Notes: a model not told the origin generated them from the letters alone. DNA of 64,000 nucleotides from an uncultured Saprospiraceae bacterium (GCA_937959115.1 CALGAW010000033.1:47294-111293), one strand, 5' to 3'. Positions 35,413-44,069 are shown, counted from the stretch's first letter. Numbers and translations are program-made.

Positions 35413-36861
35413 CTAATTTAAACGTTCAATTTTTTGGGTTAGCCAATTTCGAAAAGGGATATGATAACTGTTGTCTAGTTTTTGAAACAAGATGGATTTT
35501 TTTGTTGGATTGAATTCCCAATAAAAGATTTTAATGACCAGAAAGATAAAAATCAAGCCTCCTTTTTTTGAGTTGGTGCTTAATTCATTCGCTTTATGCT
35601 TTCGGAGAATATATGAGCGGAAGTTAGAAGTATATGTATCAAAATTGAATTTAAAACCAATCGATTCTTTTCCTTCAATGATCGTTCTAAAGAGCAGTAC
35701 ATAACGTCGCTCACCATATGTATAATCCCATAATTTGATTTTATCTAACAAAATGAACGTTTCACGATAATTGCCTTGGTAAAAATTAATGTAGCCTTCA
35801 AACAATTGGCTTACATTTTTCAAGGTATCCTCTTTCAATTTCAGATAGCCAATATACTTGTTTTTAAAGTCTGTAATCCAGGTGTATTTTCTCAAAGCAC
35901 ATCCAAGTTGAATCATATTCATAAAATGCCCAGAATTAATGTAACTGTTCTGAATCAATAAGTTCTGTTCAAGTGCAAGGACATAAATTTCAAAATACAA
36001 TTTAATTCTAGTAGGATTTGGTGGAATAGAATTAATGAATTGGATCAAAATATTAAGATTGTCTTTTAATGAATTGTTTTTAATCAGACTAAACACTTGT
36101 TGCTTAATTGCAGGAATGGCGTCAACATCTTCTGACTTAAACAAATAAATAATTTTCAAGTAGGTGTCAATTAATGGAGTACTGTTTTTTGTTATGTGGG
36201 GTATAATTTCTTCTAATATATCGGGTGAATATACAAGTCCATAAGCTTTATGCCTTGTTAGTACCTCACAAGCAAACTGTAGTTTTTTAATGACATAGTA
36301 ATTGTCTAAATTCTTGTCAATTGAAACAAATTGGCGATTGTTGATTGGATTACGAACCTCATAGTTAGGATGATAATATAAGGACTCTTGAATTAACATC
36401 TGTTGTCGATAGAAGTCAGCATCATGAACCGATGATTCTTCTAGCTGGTGTTTAAATTCTTTATCAAGTGTGGCTACTTTTCTAAAAAAGTATTTGTCAA
36501 TGCCTCTAGATTTTAAGCCCTCTGTGAGCAGAATATCCTTTTTTGCTTTGTTCTTTTTTAGTTCTTGAATCGTGATGAACTCTTCTAACAGTAGAGATAG
36601 ATCTGATACACACTCATTGATTTTCCATGCGGTGAAGCCGGTTTCTTTTGGGAAAACACTTTTGAAGGCTGCTTGTTTTGTTAGTTTTTCTTGTTGCAGT
36701 TTTTCTGAGGCGTTCCAATATTTTTTAAAATAACGCAGTAGGCTAATCACCTCTTTTTTGGGGTTGAAATAAGGGCTTTTCACAAATTTTTCAAAATCTA
36801 GAATTTCCCTAGGTTGTTGTTTGAGGGAGGAGAGCAAGAAAAACAATTTAGAAGAGTACAT
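35413..36861 (-). CDS. helical (TPR-like) protein of a Saprospiria-type paralogous family
   Basis: 482 aa, no signal peptide or membrane segment. The N-terminus MYSSKLFFLLSSLKQQPRE continues ILDFEKFVKSPYFNPKKE, and most of the protein reads as amphipathic helices of a TPR/alpha-solenoid kind. The same overall layout (a short basic N-terminal helix, then EIKLFIGYAEYKKRKK, then solenoid) is seen in the 516-aa protein at 62156-63706, although identity is low. Function unknown; likely protein-protein interaction. Confidence 0.65.
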   Translation of the reverse strand: MYSSKLFFLLSSLKQQPREILDFEKFVKSPYFNPKKEVISLLRYFKKYWNASEKLQQEKLTKQAAFKSVFPKETGFTAWKINECVSDLSLLLEEFITIQELKKNKAKKDILLTEGLKSRGIDKYFFRKVATLDKEFKHQLEESSVHDADFYRQQMLIQESLYYHPNYEVRNPINNRQFVSIDKNLDNYYVIKKLQFACEVLTRHKAYGLVYSPDILEEIIPHITKNSTPLIDTYLKIIYLFKSEDVDAIPAIKQQVFSLIKNNSLKDNLNILIQFINSIPPNPTRIKLYFEIYVLALEQNLLIQNSYINSGHFMNMIQLGCALRKYTWITDFKNKYIGYLKLKEDTLKNVSQLFEGYINFYQGNYRETFILLDKIKLWDYTYGERRYVLLFRTIIEGKESIGFKFNFDTYTSNFRSYILRKHKANELSTNSKKGGLIFIFLVIKIFYWEFNPTKKSILFQKLDNSYHIPFRNWLTQKIERLN

Positions 36862-37071
36862 AAAGTGTTTTAGAATTAAATTAACTATTACTAAATAATA
36901 ATTTATTTGTTAATAATTTGATAAATAGAAGATTATAATTTTTGTGAAAAATTAACTCAACTAAAATACTAAAAATCTGTCACTATGTGATTATTTAATC
37001 TTACCCTAAATTTGTTTTGTCAATGATTGATAACTCAACATAAAAGAACTTAGTAGAGTTTGTATTGACTA

Positions 37072-37101
37072 CCTGTAACCCCTTAGAGTTCCTGTAACCC
37101 C
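37072..37101 (+). repeat. direct repeat CCTGTAACCCC x2
   Basis: Two identical 11-bp copies, start to start 19 bp, in otherwise AT-rich DNA about 210 bp upstream of the 482-aa protein's start. The two-turn spacing is compatible with a regulator binding site, but this is only pattern evidence. Confidence 0.5.
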
Positions 37102-37120
37102 AAAACAGAACTTTGTGAAA

Positions 37121-37152
37121 TGAAAAAGGGCAGCTCATCGCTGGCTGCCCTT
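37121..37152 (-). terminator. second hairpin terminator downstream of the histone-like gene
   Basis: Stem AAGGGCAGC / GCTGCCCTT with a 9-nt loop, followed on the minus strand by TTTTTC. It lies beyond the first terminator, so it acts as a back-up. Confidence 0.65.
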
Positions 37153-37186
37153 GGAAGTAAGTTGTTTATTATAAGATCTTAGGCAT

Positions 37187-37214
37187 AAAAAAAGAGCTTT
37201 CAAATTGAAAACCC
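37187..37214 (-). terminator. terminator of the histone-like gene
   Basis: On the minus strand a stem GGGTTTTCA / TGAAAGCTC (one wobble pair) is followed by T7. It begins 25 bp past the stop codon. Confidence 0.75.
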
Positions 37215-37238
37215 TTTTTTTAGTTTTAGTTCGTTCAA

Positions 37239-37418
37239 CTATTTAGCCTTGTTTTTGATTTCTTGAACTTCAAGACGAATTTCTTGAGCTAGGTTTTTCA
37301 ACTCTTGCATGCCTTTACGAACACGCGTGCCAGCAGCATTATTCTTGTCATTATAAAATTTTGCAAAATCAACTTCTAGGGCATCAACCGCGCTTTTTAA
37401 CTCTTCAAATCTTTTCAT
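37239..37418 (-). CDS. histone H1-like protein (Hc1-type)
   Basis: 59 aa: MKRFEELKSAVDALEVDF leads into AKFYNDKNNAAGTRVRKGM and QELKNLAQEIRLEVQEIKN. This is the small Hc1-like protein conserved in Bacteroidota, including the GTRVRKGMQELK core. It is lysine/glutamate-rich and helical; annotations call it histone H1 by similarity to chlamydial Hc1, but DNA binding is unproven. The gene is short, easily missed and has its own terminator immediately downstream, which supports its being real and highly expressed. Confidence 0.85.
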   Translation of the reverse strand: MKRFEELKSAVDALEVDFAKFYNDKNNAAGTRVRKGMQELKNLAQEIRLEVQEIKNKAK

Positions 37419-37594
37419 TGTAATTACTTTTTTTTAATAAAATATTCCTTTTTCAGATAGGCGCAAAAATACAATAAGATTTAGACTATACAAGGGTTAC
37501 GGTATATTTTATTAATGCAAAAATGACTTTGTTTTAATGGAATGATCAAGCAGAATTAGCAACTATTTTTTAGCTATTTTATAACCCCTTCTTT

Positions 37595-38539
37595 TTAAAC
37601 CGAATACTTGACTCCTTTTAGTTCCTTGATCATCTCTTGAGTCATTTGATCTAGGTCGTATTCAGGCTTCCAGCCCCAATCTACCCTCGCTTGAGAATCA
37701 TCTATACTACTTGGCCAGCTCTGAGCAATGCCATCTCGGAAATCAGGCGCATAATCAATCTCAAAATCAGGAATCACCTTACAGATAGAAGCCGCAAGCT
37801 CCTTAGGAGAGAAACTGACTCCAGCAACATTGTAAGCAGAACGAATTTTAATCTGATCAGTAGGGGCCTCCATCAGCTCAATAGTAGCGCGTAAGGCGTC
37901 AGGCATATACATCATTGGCAAACGAACATCAGAACTAACAAACGAGGTGTAGCGCCCATGCTTAATCGCTTCATGGAAGATCTCTACAGCGTAATCCGTC
38001 GTGCCACCCCCCGGCATGGCCTTATAGCTGATTAGCCCTGGGTAACGCAAGCTTCTGATGTCCAGCCCCTTCTTTGTATAATAGTGATGACTCCACCGCT
38101 CACCTGCTAGTTTAGTGATACCGTAAATGGTGGTAGGGTCGGTAACGGTGTGCTGTGGGGTTTGTTCTTTAGGTGTTTGCGGACCAAAAACGGCGATACT
38201 GCTTGGCCAAAACACGCGCGGTACTTTATGCAGTACTGCTGAATCCAGGATATTTAGACCGCCCGTTAAATTTACCTCCCATGCTAAGGTGGGGTTTTCT
38301 TCTCCTTTTGCAGAAAGTATGGCTGCTAGATGATAAATCTGACCAACCTTATAATCTCCAATTACTTCACTTATTCTGTTCTTGTCTAACACATTCAATT
38401 GAACATAATCCTTATCGCCTATTTCATTCTTGTGGATGTCCGAAGTAATAACCCGAGTATATTTGGTCTTCAACATATTCGCCAGCTCCGTTCCTATTTG
38501 CCCTTTCGAACCAGTAATCAGGATAGTTTGATCTTTCAT
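37595..38539 (-). CDS. L-threonine 3-dehydrogenase (SDR type)
   Basis: 314 aa, extended short-chain dehydrogenase/epimerase fold. NAD-binding ITGSKGQIGTEL, the catalytic serine region PSSIAVFGPQTP, catalytic YGITK (Tyr and Lys), and the family-specific LRYPGLISYKAMPGGGTTDYAVEIF and LPMMYMPDALRATIELM identify the SDR-type L-threonine dehydrogenase that makes 2-amino-3-ketobutyrate (then glycine, with KBL). The 2-amino-3-ketobutyrate ligase is not in this window. It is a single-gene unit. Confidence 0.85.
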   Translation of the reverse strand: MKDQTILITGSKGQIGTELANMLKTKYTRVITSDIHKNEIGDKDYVQLNVLDKNRISEVIGDYKVGQIYHLAAILSAKGEENPTLAWEVNLTGGLNILDSAVLHKVPRVFWPSSIAVFGPQTPKEQTPQHTVTDPTTIYGITKLAGERWSHHYYTKKGLDIRSLRYPGLISYKAMPGGGTTDYAVEIFHEAIKHGRYTSFVSSDVRLPMMYMPDALRATIELMEAPTDQIKIRSAYNVAGVSFSPKELAASICKVIPDFEIDYAPDFRDGIAQSWPSSIDDSQARVDWGWKPEYDLDQMTQEMIKELKGVKYSV

Positions 38540-38761
38540 GTCCGAAAAATACTAAATATCATCAAAATAATAATACGGCTGTAGGATTAAATCTTTTGAT
38601 TGGTAATATTTAGTGAAAACAGAAAATCATAGCATGTTTTACTAAATTATCGTAACTTTATTTTATCTTGAACAAGAACAATCAGGTTTATTGATTGGAA
38701 AACAGTTATATTATATTCAATATCAAGATTTAAACAATTAAGTGATTCGTAAATAAGTATT

Positions 38762-38986
38762 ATGGAAACTATATTATTATTTATGCCAGGAGGGTATGAA
38801 ATTTTCATTATTCTTTTTGTAATTCTTCTTCTATTTGGAGGGAAAAAAATTCCTGAACTAATGAGAGGTGTAGGCAAAGGTATTCGAGAGTTTAACAATG
38901 CCAAAGCAACCGTTGAAGGAGAAATCAAGAAAGGAATTCGAGATTCAGAAGAAAAAGACAAAGTGAGTACAGAATCAGAAGCTTAA
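38762..38986 (+). CDS. tatA: twin-arginine translocase subunit TatA/E
   Basis: 74 aa. A short hydrophobic helix [21 protein letters not shown] with the hallmark FGGKKIPEL hinge and an amphipathic helix [14 protein letters not shown], followed by a charged tail. It is part of the Tat translocase pore exporting folded proteins. TatB/TatC are not in this window. The start at [14 protein letters not shown] puts the helix in the normal place; shortening to the second Met (MPGGYE) is possible. Confidence 0.9.
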   Translation: METILLFMPGGYEIFIILFVILLLFGGKKIPELMRGVGKGIREFNNAKATVEGEIKKGIRDSEEKDKVSTESEA

Positions 38987-39101
38987 TTCGATTCAGAATT
39001 AATGTTTTGTTAAAAAAAAAGTACCCACTACACAATATTCAAATGTGAATTGTTGTTTATAGGGTGTAAAAATTATTAATGCTAATACTAAAATTCATTA
39101 A

Positions 39102-39335
39102 ATGGATAACACATTTACACAAGATTTAATCATACAATACATTTACAACGAACTGTCAGACACTCAACGAATCGAGGTTGAACAGTTGTTAGACAACAGC
39201 TTTGAGGCTCAAGAAATGCATGACTCATTTCTAAAATCAGTTAAAGGGTTGCCACTGGTAACGTTTAGCCCTCCTCAACAAAGTATTGATCGTATTTTGA
39301 ACTATAGTGCAACGACTCAGCTAGAGACACACTAG
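39102..39335 (+). CDS. small anti-sigma-factor-like protein
   Basis: 77 aa beginning MDNTFTQDLIIQYIYNELSD, similar in layout to the N-terminal parts of Bacteroidota anti-sigma/ASD-like proteins (YIYNELSDTQRIEVEQLL), but without zinc-binding His-Cys or a membrane helix. It ends with PPQQSIDRILNYS. A family of unknown function often found beside TatA; role not predictable. Confidence 0.55.
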   Translation: MDNTFTQDLIIQYIYNELSDTQRIEVEQLLDNSFEAQEMHDSFLKSVKGLPLVTFSPPQQSIDRILNYSATTQLETH

Positions 39336-39449
39336 GTTTGAAGCCAACTAGCATTTTGCCTGCAAAAGCGGATGCTACGTTTACATGAACGTGTTAAAGC
39401 TAATGGCCTGAATGTATTCAGAAAATTAGTTGTTATATTATAAATAGGG

Positions 39450-39489
39450 TGCCTGACTGGTTTGTCATATGATCGGTCAGGCATCGTTT
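39450..39489 (+). terminator. probable terminator overlapping the rnpA stop
   Basis: Stem TGCCTGAC / GTCAGGCA, 18-nt loop, followed by CGTTTTG. It would end the plus-strand transcript of the anti-sigma-like gene and overlaps the rnpA stop codon (39477-39479). Confidence 0.45.
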
Positions 39490-39890
39490 TGTTTATGAGG
39501 ATCAGTCAAACGCCTGCCCAACTTCTTCAGTCCTCTCCGCACAGCGACTTCCACTTCTTGGTAAGGTACTTTTTTATTTCCAGTGAAGATCAGCATCACG
39601 GCACACTGTTGGTCTGAAGGGTAGTCAAGATTTGCTAGTAGTCCTTTGTGCAATCGCACTGCTTCAAACATTTTTCGCCTTACATGATTTCGGTCTACTG
39701 CCTTGCGAAATCGCCGCTTTGGCACACTAAAGGCAAACTGAAAACGGAAATTAGTGTCCAACTCCGTTTCCAAATAAATTACACGAATTGGATGAACGCT
39801 GAAGGAATAGCCTTCTCTCTTGAACATACGATCGATGACTGTCCGCTTTTTGAGACGTTCTTCTTTTTGATATTTAAGTGATTCAGACAA
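39477..39890 (-). CDS. rnpA: ribonuclease P protein component
   Basis: 137 aa. Core features: FRFQFAFSVPKRRFRKAVDRNHVRRK, with the RNR motif RNHVRRKMFEAVR, and a typical C-terminal LIFTGNKKVPYQEVEVAVRRGLKKL. It binds RNase P RNA for tRNA 5' maturation. Located downstream of rpmH on the same strand, as in most bacteria, but with an unusual 292-bp gap that contains a terminator-like hairpin. Confidence 0.95.
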   Translation of the reverse strand: MSESLKYQKEERLKKRTVIDRMFKREGYSFSVHPIRVIYLETELDTNFRFQFAFSVPKRRFRKAVDRNHVRRKMFEAVRLHKGLLANLDYPSDQQCAVMLIFTGNKKVPYQEVEVAVRRGLKKLGRRLTDPHKQNDA

Positions 39891-39904
39891 ATTAATTGAA
39901 GGGA

Positions 39905-40111
39905 ATGAAGATTCGTGTCAGTACATCTTTTACGAATGAAGGACTTAAAAAAGGAACGAATGTGTTTGATAAGAATCCTCCGCATATAATCATCAAAATA
40001 CGAACGTGCAAGTTGATGGAATTGTCAGCGTCGGTTTTTATGATTCGAGTAGCTTTGTCTTTTTTGAACAAGAATAGAGAAATTAGACGACAACCTGAAT
40101 GTAACTGGTAG
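39905..40111 (+). CDS. doubtful small ORF antisense to the rpmH-rnpA spacer
   Basis: 68 aa from the ATG at 39905 (MKIRVSTSFTNEGLKKGTNV...), not recognised. In its favour: it fills the gap and is followed 9 bp later by a terminator whose T-run points in the plus direction. Against: no promoter seen, no homology known, and the spacer has another open frame on the minus strand. Included only as a candidate. Confidence 0.2.
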   Translation: MKIRVSTSFTNEGLKKGTNVFDKNPPHIIIKIRTCKLMELSASVFMIRVALSFLNKNREIRRQPECNW

Positions 40112-40120
40112 GAATTGAAA

Positions 40121-40157
40121 AGAACCAAGAGCTGGCTGGCCCTTGGTTCTTTTTTTA
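40121..40157. terminator. strong hairpin between rpmH and rnpA
   Basis: Stem AGAACCAAG / CTTGGTTCT with a 12-nt loop; the plus strand continues with T8, the minus strand with T4. It could separate rpmH from rnpA (minus) or end a plus transcript. Confidence 0.75.
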
Positions 40158-40182
40158 CTCTATATATAAGAATGGTAAAATT

Positions 40183-40338
40183 CTACTTCTGTGTACGCTC
40201 GTCTGCGACAGTTAGCTTTTTGCGTCCTTTCGCTCTTCTTCTAGCCAATACCTTACGGCCATTTTTACTACTCATACGTTCTCTGAACCCATGTTTGTTG
40301 GCACGCTTTCTTTTGGATGGTTGAAATGTCCTTTTCAT
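40183..40338 (-). CDS. rpmH: 50S ribosomal protein L34
   Basis: 51 aa: [24 protein letters not shown] then [19 protein letters not shown] and a short DERTQK tail. Unmistakable L34. It starts 36 bp downstream of a TATCTTTG promoter box. Confidence 0.97.
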   Translation of the reverse strand: MKRTFQPSKRKRANKHGFRERMSSKNGRKVLARRRAKGRKKLTVADERTQK

Positions 40339-40373
40339 AATAGTATATTTTTAACTCTTCTAAAAGTGGATCA

Positions 40374-40381
40374 CAAAGATA
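40374..40381 (-). promoter_or_regulatory. rpmH -7 promoter box
   Basis: Minus-strand TATCTTTG 36 bp upstream of the rpmH ATG, matching TAnnTTTG. Confidence 0.5.
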
Positions 40382-40445
40382 GAAAAGTTTTTTGTTTTTC
40401 GTTCTTAAATAATTATTTATTTTAAAATCCGCAAAAAAATGGTCT

Positions 40446-40510
40446 CACCCACACCCACACTCACACCCACACTCACACTCACACTCACACTCACACTCAC
40501 ACTCACACTC
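40446..40510. repeat. hexanucleotide microsatellite (CACACT/CACACC)n
   Basis: About 65 bp of CACACC and CACACT units, pure CACACT for the proximal seven copies, ending 4 bp before the rho stop codon (40514-40516). Read on the rho strand it is (AGTGTG)n directly in the rho 3' untranslated region. Confidence 0.95.
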
Positions 40511-40513
40511 TAT

Positions 40514-42361
40514 TTATCCATTCATGGACACCAAAAACTCATCGTTATTGGTTGTACCTTTAATGTTCTGAAGTAAGAAATGCATCGCTTCTTCTGGATT
40601 CATATCTGCCAAGTGGTTTCTAAGAATCCACATACGTTGAATTGTGTCCTTATCAAGCAATAAGTCATCTCGTCTAGTGCTTGACTTCACGATGTCAATT
40701 GCTGGATAGATTCGTTTGTTAGACAGGCCACGATCAAGCTGTAGCTCCATGTTACCAGTTCCTTTAAACTCTTCGAAGATCACGCTATCCATTCTTGAGC
40801 CTGTGTCAATCAACGCAGTTGCTAAAATAGTTAAAGATCCACCGTTTTCAATATTTCTGGCAGCTCCGAAAAACTGTTTTGGTTTGTGCAATGCATTTGC
40901 TTCTACACCACCTGATAATACCTTACCACTTGCTGGAGCGACTGTGTTGTAAGCTCGTGCAAGACGGGTGATAGAATCTAGGAGGATAACCACATCGTGT
41001 CCACACTCAACTAGTCGCTTAGATTTTTCTAGAACGATGTTAGAAACTCTTACGTGTCTTTCTGCTGGCTCATCAAATGTAGAAGCCACTACTTCGGCTC
41101 TTACACTCCGCTGCATATCTGTCACCTCTTCAGGACGTTCATCAACCAATAAAATGATTAAATAAACTTCTGGGTGATTTTTTGCAATGGCGTTTGCCAC
41201 ATCTTTAAGTAAGAATGTCTTACCTGTTTTAGGCTGAGCTACGATTAGTCCACGCTGCCCTTTTCCTATTGGAGTAAACAAATCAATCACACGAGTTGAG
41301 TATAATGTCGGATCGGAGATCAATTTTAGTTTTTCTGTTGGGAAAAGTGGCGTAAGGTAATCAAACGGTACACGGTCTCTCGCTTCTTGCGGAGCGCGCC
41401 CATTGATGTAAGACACTTTCAATAAAGCAAAATATTTTTCACCTTCTTTTGGAGGGCGGATTGCTCCTTGAACAGAGTCTCCCGTTTTCAGTCCAAACAG
41501 TTTAATTTGAGAAGGAGAAACATAAATATCATCAGGAGAAGTCAGATAGTTGTAATCTGCAGAACGTAGGAAGCCATATCCGTCAGGCATCATTTCTAAA
41601 ACGCCATCTCCTTCAATAATTCCGTCCAATTCAATATTGAATGCAGGTTTTTTCTTTTCTTCTCGGCGATCATCTCTTCTGTCTTCATTTCTTGAATCCC
41701 TGCGATCATCTCTTCTGTCGTTTCTTCTATTGTCATCTCTTCTATCACTTCGCTCGTTTCGGCGATCATCTCTTCTGTCTTCATTTCTTGAATCTCTGCG
41801 ATTCTCGTTTCTCGAATCTTTACGATCGTCGTTTCTTGAATCTTTCTGATCGTCCCATCCATCTTCCTTTTTCTCTTTGGAAGTAGCTTTTGGTTTTCTT
41901 TCGTCTGAGCTGTTTTTTTCTGAAGATTTTTCTTTTGAAGCAACTGGTTTTTCAGATTTAGTAACACCGTTTGCAGGTTGCTCTTCTTTTTTGGTGACTC
42001 TCTTTTTTCTTGGTTTCACTTCCTTTTTTGATAAGGCAGAGTCTTCTTTCACTTTTTCCATTTTTTCGGCGACTTTCTCACCGATTACTTTTTTAGAAGC
42101 TGGTTTTCTTTTGGTGGGTTTTGCTTTTTCTTTAGTGACTTTGGTTGCTGCTTCCGGCTTTCTTTTTCTTGGTGCTCGTTTAGGTCGAGTATTTTCGTCA
42201 GGAACATTTTCGATCATGTCACCTGAGACTGCTTGGTGATCCAATATCTTGTATATTAAATCTTGTTTATTTAGTTTTTTGTAAGAACTAATGCTCAACT
42301 TCTCCGCGATCGCTTTCAATTCCGGCACGAGCATTTCATTTAATTGCAAAATGTCATACAT
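40514..42361 (-). CDS. rho: transcription termination factor Rho with a long Arg/Asp-rich insert
   Basis: 615 aa. N-terminal Rho-N SAP-like domain (about 1-45), then a low-complexity region (about 60-265) rich in Lys, later in repeated RRDDRR / DSRNEDRRD units; OB-fold RNA-binding domain ([15 protein letters not shown], about 270-340) and the hexameric ATPase with Walker A QPKTGKT (about residues 376-382) and Walker [10 protein letters not shown], and [23 protein letters not shown]. Inserts of this kind are typical of Bacteroidota Rho and are thought to aid RNA binding or phase separation (known in Bacteroides; inference here). It terminates transcription and resolves stalled transcription. 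Confidence 0.97.
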   Translation of the reverse strand: MYDILQLNEMLVPELKAIAEKLSISSYKKLNKQDLIYKILDHQAVSGDMIENVPDENTRPKRAPRKRKPEAATKVTKEKAKPTKRKPASKKVIGEKVAEKMEKVKEDSALSKKEVKPRKKRVTKKEEQPANGVTKSEKPVASKEKSSEKNSSDERKPKATSKEKKEDGWDDQKDSRNDDRKDSRNENRRDSRNEDRRDDRRNERSDRRDDNRRNDRRDDRRDSRNEDRRDDRREEKKKPAFNIELDGIIEGDGVLEMMPDGYGFLRSADYNYLTSPDDIYVSPSQIKLFGLKTGDSVQGAIRPPKEGEKYFALLKVSYINGRAPQEARDRVPFDYLTPLFPTEKLKLISDPTLYSTRVIDLFTPIGKGQRGLIVAQPKTGKTFLLKDVANAIAKNHPEVYLIILLVDERPEEVTDMQRSVRAEVVASTFDEPAERHVRVSNIVLEKSKRLVECGHDVVILLDSITRLARAYNTVAPASGKVLSGGVEANALHKPKQFFGAARNIENGGSLTILATALIDTGSRMDSVIFEEFKGTGNMELQLDRGLSNKRIYPAIDIVKSSTRRDDLLLDKDTIQRMWILRNHLADMNPEEAMHFLLQNIKGTTNNDEFLVSMNG

Positions 42362-42604
42362 AATAAATATGTTGTTTTATGAAGTCTAATATTTTTTTAG
42401 AATGATTAGAATAATTTATTTTAATATAAGGTAAGTTTAGTAAATTTCGATTTGAGTCCTAGTAATTAGGATACTGGCATTAAGTAATAGTTTAACTTTT
42501 AATAACTACATCTGATAAAATAAAAGAATCTTGCAGTTAGTTAGGCCTTGGTATTGTATTCGTTGAATTTAGTGAAAAGGTCGCAATAAATGCAAAAATG
42601 TAGG

Positions 42605-42618
42605 ATCACATTTGTGAT
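42605..42618. promoter_or_regulatory. ATCACA-TT-TGTGAT inverted repeat, possible operator
   Basis: Perfect 6-bp arms with a 2-bp spacer, about 40 bp upstream of the serS -7 box. The arms resemble half-sites of CRP-like regulators, but nothing ties a regulator to it. Confidence 0.35.
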
Positions 42619-42658
42619 GTTGGCGTAAATTTACACTTAATTTTGTAAATTCAAATAG

Positions 42659-42666
42659 TATCTTTG
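42659..42666 (+). promoter_or_regulatory. serS -7 promoter box
   Basis: TATCTTTG, 36 bp upstream of the serS ATG, matching TAnnTTTG. Confidence 0.5.
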
Positions 42667-42701
42667 CTCAAAGTTTCAAAAAATATAGCAAAAAGTCAAC
42701 T

Positions 42702-43976
42702 ATGCTGCAAATTAATTTTATTAGAGAGAATAAGGATTTAGTGATAGAAGCCCTGGAAAAGAGAGGTTTAAGTACTAAAGAAACATTGGAAAGAATTATT
42801 GAATTAGACGATAGGAGAAAAGCAATTCAATTCGAAACAGACTCTTTTCAAGCAGAATTGAATAAATGTTCAAAGGAAATTGGAAAATTATTCGCCCAAG
42901 GAAAACAAAATGAGGCAAATGGTATGAAGCAACAAGTCGCTGATATTAAGGAAAAAGTAAAGGCGAATTCAGAAATACAGCATACCGTAAAAAAAGAACT
43001 CAGTGACCTAGTCATCAGTCTGCCCAACGTGCCACATAAGTCAGTTCCCCCAGGAAACACTGAAGAAGATAATGAGGTGTTCAAAGCCTGGTCAGCAGAC
43101 CTACCAACTCTGGGAGAAAATGCACAACCACACTGGGATCTTGCAAAAAAGTACAACATTTTCGATCTTGAGCTAGGCGTTAAAATCGCAGGAGCAGGCT
43201 TTCCCGTTTTTCTTGGAAAAGGCGCACAGCTTGTAAGAGCACTGATCAACTTCTTCCTAGATGAAGCAAGAGAAGCTGGATACCTAGAAATCGTTCCTCC
43301 ACTTCTCGTCAATGAAAGCTCAGCGTTTGGTACAGGGCAATTGCCTGACAAGGATGGACAGATGTATCACGCAACAGTGGATGACCTTTTCCTGATCCCA
43401 ACAGCAGAAGTGCCCGTTACTAATATCTATAGAGATGTCATTGTCAATGAAGCAGATTTTCCGATCAAACTCACTGGCTACACACCGTGCTTCAGAAGAG
43501 AAGCGGGTTCTTACGGAGCACATGTCCGAGGGCTCAACAGAGTTCACCAATTTGATAAAGTGGAGATCGTACAAATTGTGCACCCAGATAAGTCATACGA
43601 CACCCTTCATGATATGCTTAAGCATGTAGAAGGGTTGCTAACAAAGCTCGAACTTCCATACAGAATACTACGGTTGTGTGGCGGTGATCTTGGAACTGCA
43701 TCAGCACTTACCTTTGATTTTGAAGTGTATTCTGCAGCACAGAAACGTTGGTTGGAAGTCAGTTCTGTTTCTAATTTTGAAACGTTCCAATCCAATCGAC
43801 TCAAGTTGCGTTATAAAAACGAAACGGGTAAGTCTGTGCTTGCTCATACATTGAATGGAAGTGCTTTGGCGTTAGCAAGAATTATTGCCTGCATCATAGA
43901 AAACCATCAAACACCAGAAGGGATCGTAATACCTAAGGCTTTGCAATCTTATACAAGGTTTGATCTTCTTTCATAA
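42702..43976 (+). CDS. serS: seryl-tRNA synthetase
   Basis: 424 aa, standard class II size. N-terminal antiparallel coiled-coil tRNA-binding arm (about 25-105), then LPNVPHKSVPPG; motif 2 FRREAGSYGAHVRGLNRVHQF, serine-pocket TAEVPVTN, and motif 3 NGSALALARIIACIIENHQTPEG all intact. It charges tRNA-Ser. It is divergent from rho with its own TATCTTTG promoter. Confidence 0.97.
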   Translation: MLQINFIRENKDLVIEALEKRGLSTKETLERIIELDDRRKAIQFETDSFQAELNKCSKEIGKLFAQGKQNEANGMKQQVADIKEKVKANSEIQHTVKKELSDLVISLPNVPHKSVPPGNTEEDNEVFKAWSADLPTLGENAQPHWDLAKKYNIFDLELGVKIAGAGFPVFLGKGAQLVRALINFFLDEAREAGYLEIVPPLLVNESSAFGTGQLPDKDGQMYHATVDDLFLIPTAEVPVTNIYRDVIVNEADFPIKLTGYTPCFRREAGSYGAHVRGLNRVHQFDKVEIVQIVHPDKSYDTLHDMLKHVEGLLTKLELPYRILRLCGGDLGTASALTFDFEVYSAAQKRWLEVSSVSNFETFQSNRLKLRYKNETGKSVLAHTLNGSALALARIIACIIENHQTPEGIVIPKALQSYTRFDLLS

Positions 43977-44069
43977 CAATGAAACTTTAAACTCGAATAT
44001 CTGTTTAGATATAGAGGAGTGACAAAAACGATAGAGAACAGTCTAATTAATAAATAAAACGTAATAATC

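Larger units (their letters stand above)
36862..37238. other. intergenic region, 377 bp, with terminators and a direct repeat
   Basis: Holds two hairpins (37121-37152, 37187-37214) downstream of the histone-like gene, and the 11-bp direct repeat CCTGTAACCCC at 37072-37082 and 37091-37101. No gene seen. Confidence 0.6.
42362..42701. other. divergent rho/serS intergenic region
   Basis: 340 bp with promoters for both genes. It includes TATCTTTG (42659-42666) for serS and an inverted repeat ATCACA-TT-TGTGAT (42605-42618) of the CRP/FNR-half-site type. No gene seen. Confidence 0.55.

Noticed and set aside
39892..40128. 78-aa minus-strand frame in the rpmH-rnpA spacer
   Set aside because: No homology, no promoter and it overlaps the hairpin; spacer DNA open by chance.
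40446..40510. CRISPR array at the CACACT repeats
   Set aside because: Units are 6 bp with no spacers; this is a simple satellite.
41596..41967. 123-aa minus-strand frame and three plus-strand frames over the rho insert
   Set aside because: They arise from the repetitive Arg/Asp codons in other frames of rho.
42848..43351. 167-aa frame antisense to serS
   Set aside because: Shadow of the intact seryl-tRNA synthetase frame.
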